DNA of 64,000 nt from the NCBI RefSeq assembly GCF_039542345.1, contig NZ_BAABHY010000005.1:124001-188000 (forward strand). The letters run 5' to 3'. This DNA is from Orbus sasakiae. GTDB lineage: Bacteria; Pseudomonadota; Gammaproteobacteria; Enterobacterales; Orbaceae. Shown here piece after piece: positions 50,601-60,315 of this stretch (position 1 is its first letter; each line of letters begins with the position of its first letter). A program made the position numbers and the translations under genes. The notes under the pieces are model-generated. The model was not told the DNA's origin. It searched no databases and worked only from the letters and a program-made list of their open reading frames with translations.

Positions 50601-51983
50601 TTATAGAGACTTCGCTTTCTCAATCACTTCGTCAATTGAACCGACCATGTAGAATGCTTGTTCAGGAAGATGATCGTAATCACCATTCATAATGCCTTTA
50701 AATGCACTAATGGTATCTTTCAATGAAACGTATTTACCCGGTGAACCGGTAAAGACTTCCGCAACGAAGAACGGTTGAGATAAGAAACGTTGAATTTTAC
50801 GTGCACGAGCGACGGTTAATTTATCGTCTTCTGATAACTCATCCATACCAAGAATCGCAATGATGTCTTTTAGTTCTTGATAACGTTGTAAAATAGATTG
50901 AACACCACGCGCACAATCATAATGTTCTTGACCAACAACTAATGGATCTAATTGACGACTGGTTGAGTCAAGTGGATCAACCGCTGGATAAATACCTAAA
51001 GAGGCAATCTGACGGCTTAATACGATTGTTGCATCTAAGTGAGCAAACGTTGTCGCTGGTGATGGATCCGTTAAGTCATCGGCAGGAACATACACCGCTT
51101 GGATTGACGTGATTGAACCCGTTTTGGTTGATGTAATACGCTCTTGCAGTTGTCCCATCTCTTCAGCAAGGGTCGGTTGATAACCTACCGCCGATGGCAT
51201 ACGACCTAAAAGTGCAGATACTTCGGTACCCGCTAAGGTATAACGATAAATATTATCGATAAACAATAACACGTCTTTACCTTCATCACGGAATTTTTCA
51301 GCAATGGTTAAACCGGTTAGAGCAACACGTAAACGGTTCCCTGGTGGCTCATTCATCTGACCATAAACCAGTGATACTTTATCAAGTACGTTAGACTCAC
51401 GCATCTCATGATAGAAGTCATTACCTTCACGTGTTCGTTCACCCACACCCGTAAATACCGAGTAACCTGAGTGCTCAATCGCGATATTACGAATTAGCTC
51501 CATCATGTTTACGGTTTTACCAACACCAGCACCACCGAATAAACCGACTTTACCCCCTTTAGCAAATGGACAAATCAAGTCGATGACTTTGATTCCCGTT
51601 TCTAAAAGTTCTGTTGAGTTAGCTAAATCTTCATAACTTGGTGCACTACGGTGAATACCCCAACGTTCTTTTTCGTTGATTGGGCCAGCTTTATCAACTG
51701 GATCACCCAGTACGTTCATGATACGACCCAGTGTTTCTGTACCAACGGGTACTTCAATACCGTGACCGCTATTCACTACGTTCAAACCACGTCTTAGACC
51801 ATCAGTCGATCCCATGGCAATACAACAAACGACACCGCCACCCAATTGTTGTTGAACTTCCAGAACAAGTTTTTCACCGCCAGTTTCCACATCTAATGCG
51901 TCATAAATATTAGGTACCGCATCTTCCGGGAATTCGACATCAACTACGGCGCCGATAATCTGGACAATCTTTCCAGTAGCCAT
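50601..51983 (-). CDS. atpD: ATP synthase subunit beta
   Basis: A 460-residue catalytic subunit, the same length as in E. coli. P-loop GGAGVGKT is near residue 149, the catalytic glutamate region is GVGERTREGNDFYHEM, Walker B is LLFIDNIYRYT, and ALLGRMPSAVGYQPTLAEEMG follows. One third of the catalytic F1 ring. Confidence 0.98.
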   Translation of the reverse strand: MATGKIVQIIGAVVDVEFPEDAVPNIYDALDVETGGEKLVLEVQQQLGGGVVCCIAMGSTDGLRRGLNVVNSGHGIEVPVGTETLGRIMNVLGDPVDKAGPINEKERWGIHRSAPSYEDLANSTELLETGIKVIDLICPFAKGGKVGLFGGAGVGKTVNMMELIRNIAIEHSGYSVFTGVGERTREGNDFYHEMRESNVLDKVSLVYGQMNEPPGNRLRVALTGLTIAEKFRDEGKDVLLFIDNIYRYTLAGTEVSALLGRMPSAVGYQPTLAEEMGQLQERITSTKTGSITSIQAVYVPADDLTDPSPATTFAHLDATIVLSRQIASLGIYPAVDPLDSTSRQLDPLVVGQEHYDCARGVQSILQRYQELKDIIAILGMDELSEDDKLTVARARKIQRFLSQPFFVAEVFTGSPGKYVSLKDTISAFKGIMNGDYDHLPEQAFYMVGSIDEVIEKAKSL

Positions 51984-52052
51984 CTTTAATCCTCTATGTC
52001 TTATATCTCAATATAATCTGTTAAATATCACTGTATTCAACATGACTTAACG

Positions 52053-52922
52053 TTAACCTGAAACTGCTGCAGCACCCGATACAATATCAATCAACTCGTT
52101 GGTGATTGCGCCTTGACGAGCTTTGTTATACACAATTTGTAAATCTTTAATCAGATTTGCACCATTGTCGGTTGCCGCTTTCATCGCTACCATTCGTGCA
52201 GCCTGTTCGCTCGCTAAGTTTTCAACAACAGCTTGATAAACTTGTGATTCAATATAACGACGTAACATCACATCTAATAATGAACTGGCATCGGGCTCAT
52301 AAATATAGTCCCATGTTTTCGCTTTAAGTTCTTCATCATCTGCGGGTTCAAGCGGTATAAGCTGCTGTATAGTTGGTTTTTGTGACATCGTGTTAATAAA
52401 CTTGTTTGTCACAATGTATAAGCGATCAATTTTACCGTCATCATACGCTTTTAACATCGTTTTAACTGGCCCAATCAAATTTGAGAGAGTCGGTTCATCA
52501 CCCATTCCGGTGACTTGTGTTAAAATATTGGCTTTCATTGAAGTGAAAAATGATACGCCCCTTGAACCAATCAAAGCAAGATCTGACTCAACGCCTTTCT
52601 CTTGCCATTTTGTCATATCAGCAAGTACTGTCTTAAATAAGTTAATATTTAAGCCACCGCACAAACCACGATCCGTTGAAATGATCAGGTAGCCAACACG
52701 TTTCACATCCCTATCTTCAAGATAGGAATGTTTAACGCCAGAATTAGCTAACGCTAAATGCCCAATTACGTTACGAATTAACTCCGCATAAGGACGACTT
52801 GCTGCCATTCTATCTTGCGTTTTACGCATTTTAGAGTTGGCAACCATTTCCATCGCTTTCGTAATCTTTTGTGTACTTTGAATACTTGCGATCTTCGTTC
52901 TTATCTCTTTTGCATTAGCCAT
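52053..52922 (-). CDS. atpG: ATP synthase subunit gamma
   Basis: A 289-residue central-stalk subunit: the N-terminal helix KEIRTKIASIQSTQKITKAMEMVANSKMRK and the C-terminal helix AARMVAMKAATDNGANLIKDLQ...NKARQGAITNELIDIVSGA pair as a coiled coil. STDRGLCGGLN is the conserved internal motif. Confidence 0.97.
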   Translation of the reverse strand: MANAKEIRTKIASIQSTQKITKAMEMVANSKMRKTQDRMAASRPYAELIRNVIGHLALANSGVKHSYLEDRDVKRVGYLIISTDRGLCGGLNINLFKTVLADMTKWQEKGVESDLALIGSRGVSFFTSMKANILTQVTGMGDEPTLSNLIGPVKTMLKAYDDGKIDRLYIVTNKFINTMSQKPTIQQLIPLEPADDEELKAKTWDYIYEPDASSLLDVMLRRYIESQVYQAVVENLASEQAARMVAMKAATDNGANLIKDLQIVYNKARQGAITNELIDIVSGAAAVSG

Positions 52923-52944
52923 TTAATTTACCTCTGCCTGATAA

Positions 52945-54486
52945 TTACCAAGTTTGTGTTGATTTAAAGCTTTCAAGCATCTCTTTTAGCTTATTCTCAA
53001 CGTCATCATTGTAATTACCTGTTTTAGCAAGCTCTGCCATAAAATCAGTATACTGACTATGTGCATAAGAAAGTAATGCCGCTTCAAAAGGGAGGACTTT
53101 TGCAAGTTCAACGTCTTCTAAATACCCACGTTCTGCAGCAAATAACACAACAGCTTGTTCAGCGACTGTCATTGGCGCATATTGTTTTTGTTTTAAAAGC
53201 TCGGTAACCTTTTCACCATGGCTTAACTGATTACGTGTTGCTTCATCAAGATCTGAGGCAAACTGAGAGAACGCAGCTAATTCACGATACTGTGCAAGCG
53301 CAGTACGAATACCACCCGATAATTTTTTCATCACTTTGGTCTGAGCCGCACCACCTACACGCGATACCGAAATACCCGGGTTAACCGCTGGACGAATACC
53401 AGAGTTAAATAAGTTTGTCTCTAAGAAAATCTGACCATCAGTGATCGAAATTACGTTAGTAGGTACGAATGCTGATACGTCACCAGCTTGTGTTTCAATA
53501 ATCGGTAATGCCGTTAATGAACCGGTTTTACCTTTTACTGCACCTTTCGTGAATTCTTCAACATAATCCGCATTAACACGTGCTGCACGTTCAAGTAAAC
53601 GTGAATGTAAATAGAATACGTCACCAGGATACGCTTCACGCCCAGGTGGACGACGTAATAATAATGAAATTTGACGGTATGCTACGGCTTGTTTTGATAA
53701 ATCATCATAAACCACTAGCGCATCTTGACCACGGTCACGGAAATATTCACCCATCGCACAACCAGCGTAAGGCGCAAGATATTGTAATGCTGCTGACTCA
53801 GAAGCAGATGCAACAACCACGATAGTATTTTTTAATGCGCCATGCTCTTCAAGTTTACGCACGACGTTAGCAATCGTTGATTGCTTTTGACCGATCGCCA
53901 CATAAATACACTTAACACCAGAATCGCGTTGATTGATGATAGCATCAACCGCTAATGCCGTTTTACCCGTTTGACGGTCACCGATGATTAATTCTCGTTG
54001 ACCACGCCCAATTGGAATCATTGAGTCAACGGCTTTATAACCTGTTTGTAAAGCCTGATCAACAGATTGACGCTCGATTACACCAGGTGCAACCATTTCA
54101 ACAGGTGAGAAACCATCATGTTGAAGTGTGCCTTTACCATCAATAGGTTCACCTAGCGTGTTGATAACGCGGCCTAATAAGCCTTCACCAACCGGAACCT
54201 GTAAAATACGACCTGTACATTGAACTTTCATACCTTCAGCAAGATCTTCATATGGTCCCATTACCACTGCACCCACTGAGTCACGCTCTAAGTTAAGTGC
54301 CATTGCGTAACGGTTACCGGGTAGTGCAATCATTTCGCCTTGCATTACTTCGGTTAATCCATGAATACGAAGAATACCATCACTGACTGATATAATTGTT
54401 CCTTCATTGTGAGCTTCGCTCACGACATTGAACTGAGCAATTCGCTCTTTAATTAGTTCACTTATTTCAGTTGAATTTAGATGCAT
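52945..54486 (-). CDS. atpA: ATP synthase subunit alpha
   Basis: A 513-residue non-catalytic nucleotide-binding subunit, equal in length to E. coli AtpA. P-loop GDRQTGKTA lies near residue 169, with LVVYDDLSKQAVAYRQISLLLRRPPGREAYPGDVF and SVSRVGGAAQTK. It follows atpH after 11 bases. Confidence 0.98.
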   Translation of the reverse strand: MHLNSTEISELIKERIAQFNVVSEAHNEGTIISVSDGILRIHGLTEVMQGEMIALPGNRYAMALNLERDSVGAVVMGPYEDLAEGMKVQCTGRILQVPVGEGLLGRVINTLGEPIDGKGTLQHDGFSPVEMVAPGVIERQSVDQALQTGYKAVDSMIPIGRGQRELIIGDRQTGKTALAVDAIINQRDSGVKCIYVAIGQKQSTIANVVRKLEEHGALKNTIVVVASASESAALQYLAPYAGCAMGEYFRDRGQDALVVYDDLSKQAVAYRQISLLLRRPPGREAYPGDVFYLHSRLLERAARVNADYVEEFTKGAVKGKTGSLTALPIIETQAGDVSAFVPTNVISITDGQIFLETNLFNSGIRPAVNPGISVSRVGGAAQTKVMKKLSGGIRTALAQYRELAAFSQFASDLDEATRNQLSHGEKVTELLKQKQYAPMTVAEQAVVLFAAERGYLEDVELAKVLPFEAALLSYAHSQYTDFMAELAKTGNYNDDVENKLKEMLESFKSTQTW

Positions 54487-54497
54487 TATCAGTCCCC

Positions 54498-55031
54498 TTA
54501 AGACTGTAGCGCGTCACTTAAACGATTAAGGCGCCCTCTAATACTACTATCAATAACCATATCACCCGAACGAATAATAAAACCAGAAATAATTGATTGA
54601 TCAATATGACATTTTAGTTTTACTTTTCGAGATAAACGTTGTTCGACTGCTGCTGTAATTTTATCAAGTTGTGAATCGGTTAATGGTGCAGCTGAAATCA
54701 CATCAACATCAGCCACAGATTCTCTTTCTAAACGATATTGCATAAAAAGACTTAATACGTCAGGCAGTAAAGCTAAACGCTTATTTTCTGCCATCACTTT
54801 AATAAAATTAGTACGATATTCATCAAGTACTTCTTTACAGATACTGATGAATAAATTGGCAACTGAAGCTGGCTTCATGTCAGAGGTCAAAACACTTTGA
54901 ATTTGTTGATCCTCACTAACATGTGATGCTAAAACAAGCATCTTATGCCATGCTTCAATGCTGTCTCGTTCTACAGCAAAATCAAACGCAGCTTTAGCAT
55001 AAGGGCGAGCAATTGTAATCAAGTCTGCCAT
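54498..55031 (-). CDS. atpH: ATP synthase subunit delta
   Basis: A 177-residue peripheral-stalk subunit starting MADLITIARPYAKAAFDFA, with the C-terminal motif IDQSIISGFIIRSGDMVIDSSIRGRLNRL. It joins F1 to the b subunits. Confidence 0.96.
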   Translation of the reverse strand: MADLITIARPYAKAAFDFAVERDSIEAWHKMLVLASHVSEDQQIQSVLTSDMKPASVANLFISICKEVLDEYRTNFIKVMAENKRLALLPDVLSLFMQYRLERESVADVDVISAAPLTDSQLDKITAAVEQRLSRKVKLKCHIDQSIISGFIIRSGDMVIDSSIRGRLNRLSDALQS

Positions 55032-55045
55032 TGCTCAATCTCCTC

Positions 55046-55516
55046 TTATAGTTCAGCTACAAGTTTGTCAATAATGTCGCTATTTGCAGCTTCATTAACA
55101 GAACGTTCAATAATTTTTTCTGCACCAGCAATTGCAAGCAACGCAACTTGTTGCTTCAATTCTTCACGAGCACGCTTACGTTCAGCTTCTACCTCAGCAA
55201 GACCTTGCGCGACAATACGTTCTTTTTCGCGGTTAGCTTCTTGCCCGGCTTCTTCAATAATCGTCGCTTTACGTTTATTCGCTTGCTCGATAATTGCATT
55301 TGCCTCAGCCTTAGCCTGTTGCATAATTTCAGATGTATTTGCTTTGGCTAATTCCAAATCTTTTTTTGCTGCTTCTGCAGAGTTTAAACCGTCAGCTATC
55401 TCTTTTTGGCGTTTTTCAATCGCACGAATAACCGGTGGCCATACAAACTTCATACAGAACCAAACAAACAATACAAATGTAATTGCTTGGCCGAGGAGTG
55501 TTGCATTCATATTCAT
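55046..55516 (-). CDS. atpF: ATP synthase subunit b
   Basis: A 156-residue stator subunit with one N-terminal membrane helix (LLGQAITFVLFVWFCMKFVWPPV) and a long charged coiled coil (AEANAIIEQANKRKATIIEEAGQEANREKERI). Forms the peripheral stalk dimer. Confidence 0.97.
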   Translation of the reverse strand: MNMNATLLGQAITFVLFVWFCMKFVWPPVIRAIEKRQKEIADGLNSAEAAKKDLELAKANTSEIMQQAKAEANAIIEQANKRKATIIEEAGQEANREKERIVAQGLAEVEAERKRAREELKQQVALLAIAGAEKIIERSVNEAANSDIIDKLVAEL

Positions 55517-55559
55517 GAGACAATTCCTCTTATATTTTTCATATACAATAAATTAATTA

Positions 55560-55790
55560 TTAACCAGCAACAGCGAAAATAACATACAGTGCAATACCAA
55601 CACTAATCATTGGAATCGCATCAACAAGTCCCATAACAATGAAGAACTGCGTACGTAACATTGGCATTAATTCTGGTTGACGAGCAGCACCTTCTAAAAA
55701 TTTACCACCCAAAATACCGATGCCAATTGCACCACCGATTGCAGCTAAGCCCATCATTATGCCTGCAGCTATAAATAACATATCCATCAT
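55560..55790 (-). CDS. atpE: ATP synthase subunit c
   Basis: A 76-residue hairpin of two membrane helices. The polar loop is GKFLEGAARQPELMP, and the second helix (FIVMGLVDAIPMISVGIALYVIFAV) carries the ion-binding Asp in VDAIPMI. The residues around it are of the proton-binding E. coli type. GGAG lies six bases before the ATG. Confidence 0.97.
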   Translation of the reverse strand: MMDMLFIAAGIMMGLAAIGGAIGIGILGGKFLEGAARQPELMPMLRTQFFIVMGLVDAIPMISVGIALYVIFAVAG

Positions 55791-55826
55791 ATTACTCCAG
55801 TTAATATTAAAAAAAATAAGTGTTTA

Positions 55827-56609
55827 CTAGTGATCTTCCGTTGCCGACGCCATTGATAAATAGACGATCGTCAACACCATAAAAATAAATGCTTGTAATG
55901 TGATAATCAAAATATGGAAAATTGCCCACGGTAGTGACAAGATCCATTGTGACCACCAAGGAATTAACGCCGCGATTAAGATAAAAATTAACTCACCCGC
56001 ATACATATTTCCAAATAGTCGTAGACCTAATGAAATCGGTTTAGCCAGTAAGCTCACCATTTCTAGGACAAAGTTGATCGGTGCAAACGCCCAATGATTA
56101 AAAGGATGTAACGTATACTCTTTAATGAAGCCTTTTACACCTTTATATTTGAACGTATAGATGATAATCAGTAAAAACACACCTAATGACATCGACATGG
56201 TTATACTAACATCCGCTGTTGGCACCACACGCAAGTAAGGAATACCGGCTTGTTGAGCTGCATAAGGCAGGAAATCAACTGGAATAAGGTCCATTAAGTT
56301 CATTAAAAAGACCCACATAAATACAGTTAATGCCAACGGTGCGATCAATTTGTTTTGCCCGCTAAACATATCTTTAACGGTACTATCTACAAATCCAAAG
56401 ATCAGTTCAACTGCACATTGCAATTTGCCGGGTACACCACTGGTTGCTCTACGGGCAACACGATGGAAAATAAATAAAAATATCACACCTAGCAAAATTG
56501 AGAAGAATAATGAGTCGATATTAAGCGTCCAAAATCCTTCACCTATTTGTAGGTTATGCAGATGGTGCCGAATATACTCTTGTGGTGAATCTGGAGAGGA
56601 GACTGCCAT
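55827..56609 (-). CDS. atpB: ATP synthase subunit a
   Basis: A 260-residue subunit from ATG 56609 (AAGAGG just upstream; the longer frame to 56672 lacks such a site). It has five to six membrane helices, with the essential Arg in SLGLRLFGNMYAGELIF and the proton-channel residues nearby. It is the first gene of the operon; atpI, usual before atpB, was not found. Confidence 0.95.
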   Translation of the reverse strand: MAVSSPDSPQEYIRHHLHNLQIGEGFWTLNIDSLFFSILLGVIFLFIFHRVARRATSGVPGKLQCAVELIFGFVDSTVKDMFSGQNKLIAPLALTVFMWVFLMNLMDLIPVDFLPYAAQQAGIPYLRVVPTADVSITMSMSLGVFLLIIIYTFKYKGVKGFIKEYTLHPFNHWAFAPINFVLEMVSLLAKPISLGLRLFGNMYAGELIFILIAALIPWWSQWILSLPWAIFHILIITLQAFIFMVLTIVYLSMASATEDH

Positions 56610-56934
56610 ATTACCTCTTACCTTTTTTATTAAAAATAAAAAAATATTGCTTATACCTTTAATCATTAACAATAATGAAAGGAATAAACAATCGCTTTAA
56701 TAATTAGAGCCTGTTATTTTAAACCCATTTACCTATATCAAGTCAACCATTGATTAACAAAAATCTCAATTAACACACAAATTATCAAATTGCTCTATCG
56801 TTTGACTTAATACAATGCGTAATCTTATTCTGAATACACGAGAAATGCATTAACTAATTCGATGAATTAGTCTAAATATTAAGCAAAAATCATAATTAAT
56901 TTTGATGCACTAAATTGGCGCAAAAAAGGGGGGC
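56610..56934. other. Intergenic region upstream of atpB, no atpI
   Basis: These 325 bases between tilS and atpB contain no membrane-protein frame and hence no atpI. They hold the candidate atp promoter described separately. Confidence 0.6.
56717..56745 (-). promoter_or_regulatory. Probable atp operon promoter
   Basis: On the minus strand TTGACT (56740-56745), 17 bases, TTTAAA (56717-56722), about 110 bases before the atpB start. Confidence 0.4.
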
Positions 56935-58245
56935 TTAACACAATGAAAACCCGAGATCATGACCTTGACCTTGCTCAGTCACAAACACATTTACGGCAGT
57001 GATCAGCTGTTCATTATAAAATACCAATGGAATGCGAGAACGCATCCAAGGTGCTATACCAAATTCTTGCCACAGTTTTTTGATTTGTCGAGAACCTTGC
57101 CGTCCAACAATATGATAATTGCCTTTAGCATAAAAACGTATCGATACCACCTCATCATGCAGGGGTAAGCGGCAATTGCTATTTGTCTTAGTCACCGTCA
57201 ATAACCCTAATCCATCGGGAAGGGGTAAAGGGGGTTCTAAATGCCAGTTGAGCACGACCGGTAATAAATCCTGATATTGTGGCAATAAATAGAGTCGATT
57301 TTGATAACGGCGAATTTGTTGATCATGTAAAATAAACTGTGGATTACTATCGTCTTTAGCCATAATCACCGTTTGCCAAATTACCGCTAACTGTTTACGA
57401 CTTGGCATAATGGCGTTATGTTCTTTAAACCACATCCGCAACACTGCATTACGTTTAGCCGCAGACATCATATAAAGCGGTTCAAGTAATAGGCTTTTTT
57501 GGTGATCAATCAGAGCCATAAATGTCGGTTGTAATAATTCATCAAGCAATTGCTGCTGCTCATTACACAGCTCAGCACTGCGTGCAACCATCTGGTTAAA
57601 ATGTGGCCAACGTTGACTAATAATTGGTAACACATTGAGACGCAAAAAGTTACGATCATAATAATCATCTTGGTTACTTTCATCTTCAACCCAACATAAA
57701 TGATATGCACTGGCATAATGCTCAATTTGCTGACGACTAACTGTTAATAGAGGGCGTATATGATAGTGGCGATGTGTTAATATCACTTCTGGCATGGCCG
57801 ATAATCCCATCGGACCGCTACCTCGCTTCAAGGCTAACAAGAAGGTTTCACACTGATCATCAAGATGCTGCGCAGTACATAACACAGAATTAGCATGCAA
57901 ATGTTTGGATATCGCTTGATAACGCGCCTCTCTGGCTTGCTGTTCGATATTACCCGCGTCTAATGCTAATATGACATGCTCAATGATGCAGGGCACTTGC
58001 CACTGAGCACACTGTTGCTGACAATGGGTTGCCCATTGATCTGCATGTTGACTAATCCCATGATGGATATAAATAGCGCGTATTTTTAAATCAGCTAAAT
58101 GCTGTTGTTGAATACAGACTAACGCATGCAGTAACACGGATGAATCAATGCCACCACTGTAAGCGACCAATATATCACGGTGATCACCGATTTTGGTTAA
58201 TACCGTGTTATGCAGGTGTTGTGTCAATAATAAAGAGTCGTTCAT
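56935..58245 (-). CDS. tilS: tRNA(Ile)-lysidine synthetase
   Basis: A 436-residue enzyme with the PP-loop VAYSGGIDSSVLLHAL (about 25-40), HHGISQHADQWATHC, TAQHLDDQCETFLLALKRGSG and C-terminal TilS domains (GSRQIKKLWQEFGIAPWMRSRIPLVFY). Role: converts the C34 wobble base of the AUA-reading tRNA-Ile to lysidine. It starts four bases after the metC stop and is probably cotranscribed. Confidence 0.95.
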   Translation of the reverse strand: MNDSLLLTQHLHNTVLTKIGDHRDILVAYSGGIDSSVLLHALVCIQQQHLADLKIRAIYIHHGISQHADQWATHCQQQCAQWQVPCIIEHVILALDAGNIEQQAREARYQAISKHLHANSVLCTAQHLDDQCETFLLALKRGSGPMGLSAMPEVILTHRHYHIRPLLTVSRQQIEHYASAYHLCWVEDESNQDDYYDRNFLRLNVLPIISQRWPHFNQMVARSAELCNEQQQLLDELLQPTFMALIDHQKSLLLEPLYMMSAAKRNAVLRMWFKEHNAIMPSRKQLAVIWQTVIMAKDDSNPQFILHDQQIRRYQNRLYLLPQYQDLLPVVLNWHLEPPLPLPDGLGLLTVTKTNSNCRLPLHDEVVSIRFYAKGNYHIVGRQGSRQIKKLWQEFGIAPWMRSRIPLVFYNEQLITAVNVFVTEQGQGHDLGFSLC

Positions 58246-58249
58246 ACGA

Positions 58250-59479
58250 TTAAATTAATGATTGTAGCGCTTTCATCTTATTTTTATTCAGGTTAATGCG
58301 CTCAAGACCCGCTTCAAGATCCGCAATTAAATCATCGGCGTCTTCTAACCCAATATGCAACCGAATCAAGGTTCCTTCAAAATTGACGCCACTGACAGGT
58401 CGAATTTGTGCAATCTCTTCAGGTTGGTGAGCAAGAATGAGTGATTCAAACCCTCCCCAAGAATATGCCATCGAAAATAAACTAAACTCATCTAAAAAGT
58501 CAGCAAGTTGTGCTTCCGACAGACGTTCTTTAAGAATAAAAGAGAACAAACCACTGTAACCAACAAAATCTCGTCTAAAAAATTGATAACCTTTACAACT
58601 TGATAGAGCAGGGTGATTAACACGTTCAACGTTTGGATGTTTAGCAAGCCACTTGGCGACTTTTAAACTGCTTTTTTGATGCTGCATTAGACGTACACCT
58701 AATGTGCGAAGGCCACGCGCGGTCACGTATGCTGTATCAGCATCGCACATTTGCCCCATCAAATAAGAACGCTCACGTAATTGAGCCCAGCACCGTTCAT
58801 TTGCCACAGCAGTACCAATCATCGCATCAGAATGACCGACAAGGTATTTGGTTCCCGCTTGAATTGAAATATCAATATCAAATTCTAACGCTTTAAATAA
58901 TACTCCCGCACTCCAAGTATTATCTATCATAATCACAATGTCTGGATTTATTTCTCGCGCCGCTTTAACGATTGAAGGGATGTCGTGCACCTCCATCGTA
59001 ATTGAGCTAGGCGCTTCTAAAAAGAGGACTTTGGTATTAGGTCGAATGTATTTTGTAATATAGCGACCGATCAATGCTGGAAAATAACTGCTTTCGACGC
59101 CAAGATCGTTTAAAACATGATTGGCAAATTCCTGTGTTGGTTCATATGCCCCTTCAGAAATTAAGACATGATCACCCGTTTTAACAAATGCTAAAATTGC
59201 ATTCGTTACCGCAGCTGCTCCGCACGGATAAAGATAACAACCAGCACCACCTTCAAGTTCGCACATCGCATCTTGCAATGAAAAATGCGTTAACGTCCCG
59301 CGGCGACCATAAAATAATGCGCCTTGCGTGCGATTTTTTGCCGCTTCCTTTTTATCATCAACCGTATCAAATACTAATGAAGATGCGCGCTGAATCACAC
59401 TATTGACTGAACCTTGTGTATAACGTTTTTTGCGGCCAGCACTAATTAACTTTGTTTGTATCGCTTTAGGAAATTTCAT
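58250..59479 (-). CDS. metC: Cystathionine beta-lyase
   Basis: A 409-residue PLP enzyme from ATG 59479 (GGAAG upstream; the longer frame to 59530 has no such site). Close to E. coli MetC: YTQGSVNSVIQRASSLVFD, YGRRGTLTHFSLQDAMCELEGGAGC, IMIDNTWSAGVLFKAL, and the PLP lysine in AGTKYLVGHSDAMIGTAV. Role: cystathionine to homocysteine in methionine synthesis. Confidence 0.95.
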   Translation of the reverse strand: MKFPKAIQTKLISAGRKKRYTQGSVNSVIQRASSLVFDTVDDKKEAAKNRTQGALFYGRRGTLTHFSLQDAMCELEGGAGCYLYPCGAAAVTNAILAFVKTGDHVLISEGAYEPTQEFANHVLNDLGVESSYFPALIGRYITKYIRPNTKVLFLEAPSSITMEVHDIPSIVKAAREINPDIVIMIDNTWSAGVLFKALEFDIDISIQAGTKYLVGHSDAMIGTAVANERCWAQLRERSYLMGQMCDADTAYVTARGLRTLGVRLMQHQKSSLKVAKWLAKHPNVERVNHPALSSCKGYQFFRRDFVGYSGLFSFILKERLSEAQLADFLDEFSLFSMAYSWGGFESLILAHQPEEIAQIRPVSGVNFEGTLIRLHIGLEDADDLIADLEAGLERINLNKNKMKALQSLI

Positions 59480-59603
59480 GATTACTTCCCGACAATTGAT
59501 GGCTAAAAATAATATTGATAAGCATAACATGTTTTAAAACAACTCACCAAAATCCTGTTAGAATAGTCAAAATTTCTTATACGCTATATACAATAAAGTC
59601 ACG

Positions 59604-60245
59604 ATGAGCAAAAATTTTGTTTTTATTCAGTCTGCTAACTTAGATGATTTACCCCTAGCGTCGATGCTCAGTTCGCCGTTACTGTCAGAACAAGTTAGAA
59701 CACAAGCGGCGCGTTTAAGTGGCGTAAGGCAAACACAGTTTGTTGCTTGCCGTTATTTGCTCGCGGAAATCTTAAATCATTACTTTGATATTAGCTATTT
59801 ACCCAATATTGTTATCGGTAATAATCAGCGTCCGCAATTTGATAAAGCAAATTTGCCGGATTTTAATATTAGTCATAGTCATAACTATGTTGCTGTTGGG
59901 GTTTCGAGCCAAGGTCGACTTGGGCTGGATATTGAGTTCAAACGTACACGCAAAAACTTTATGGCGATAGCCAAACAGTTTTTTTCAGCGCAAGAAAATC
60001 AGTGGCTTAATGAGCAAGCCGATCCGCTTGATGCCTTTTGGCAATTATGGACGTTACGCGAATCGGCACTAAAACTTTATGCCAAAGGTGTATGGCAAAT
60101 GAAAGAGATGCAAATTGAAATGCCTAAGCAGCGAATTACTGCCGAATTTGCCGAGGCGTTTTATGCCCATCACCAAACCGTTGGGGCAATCTGTTTATCT
60201 GTCTGTAGTAATCAACCGATTGATATACTGGAAATTAATCAATGA
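59604..60245 (+). CDS. acpT: 4'-phosphopantetheinyl transferase (AcpT/Sfp type)
   Basis: A 213-residue protein with the family motifs FNISHSHNYVAVGVS, LGLDIEFKR (Mg-binding Asp and Glu) and FWQLWTLRESALKLYAKG. Role: transfers the phosphopantetheine arm from CoA to carrier proteins. No carrier-protein, NRPS or PKS gene is nearby, so the partner is not evident. It is divergent from metC and convergent with edd. Confidence 0.88.
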   Translation: MSKNFVFIQSANLDDLPLASMLSSPLLSEQVRTQAARLSGVRQTQFVACRYLLAEILNHYFDISYLPNIVIGNNQRPQFDKANLPDFNISHSHNYVAVGVSSQGRLGLDIEFKRTRKNFMAIAKQFFSAQENQWLNEQADPLDAFWQLWTLRESALKLYAKGVWQMKEMQIEMPKQRITAEFAEAFYAHHQTVGAICLSVCSNQPIDILEINQ

Positions 60246-60289
60246 TTTTCGTTATTTTTTTATCATAACCTATCATTATAGTGTAAAAA
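60246..60289 (+). repeat. Second copy of the 44-base element found at 34359-34402
   Basis: TTTTCGTTA, 11 AT bases, then TAACCTATCATTATAGTGTA with A residues. It begins right after the acpT stop codon. A weak hairpin (AAAGGGC / GCCCCTTT, 60287-60307) follows and may end acpT transcription. Confidence 0.5.
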
Positions 60290-60315
60290 GGGCAAAAATG
60301 CCCCTTTCAATGGGC

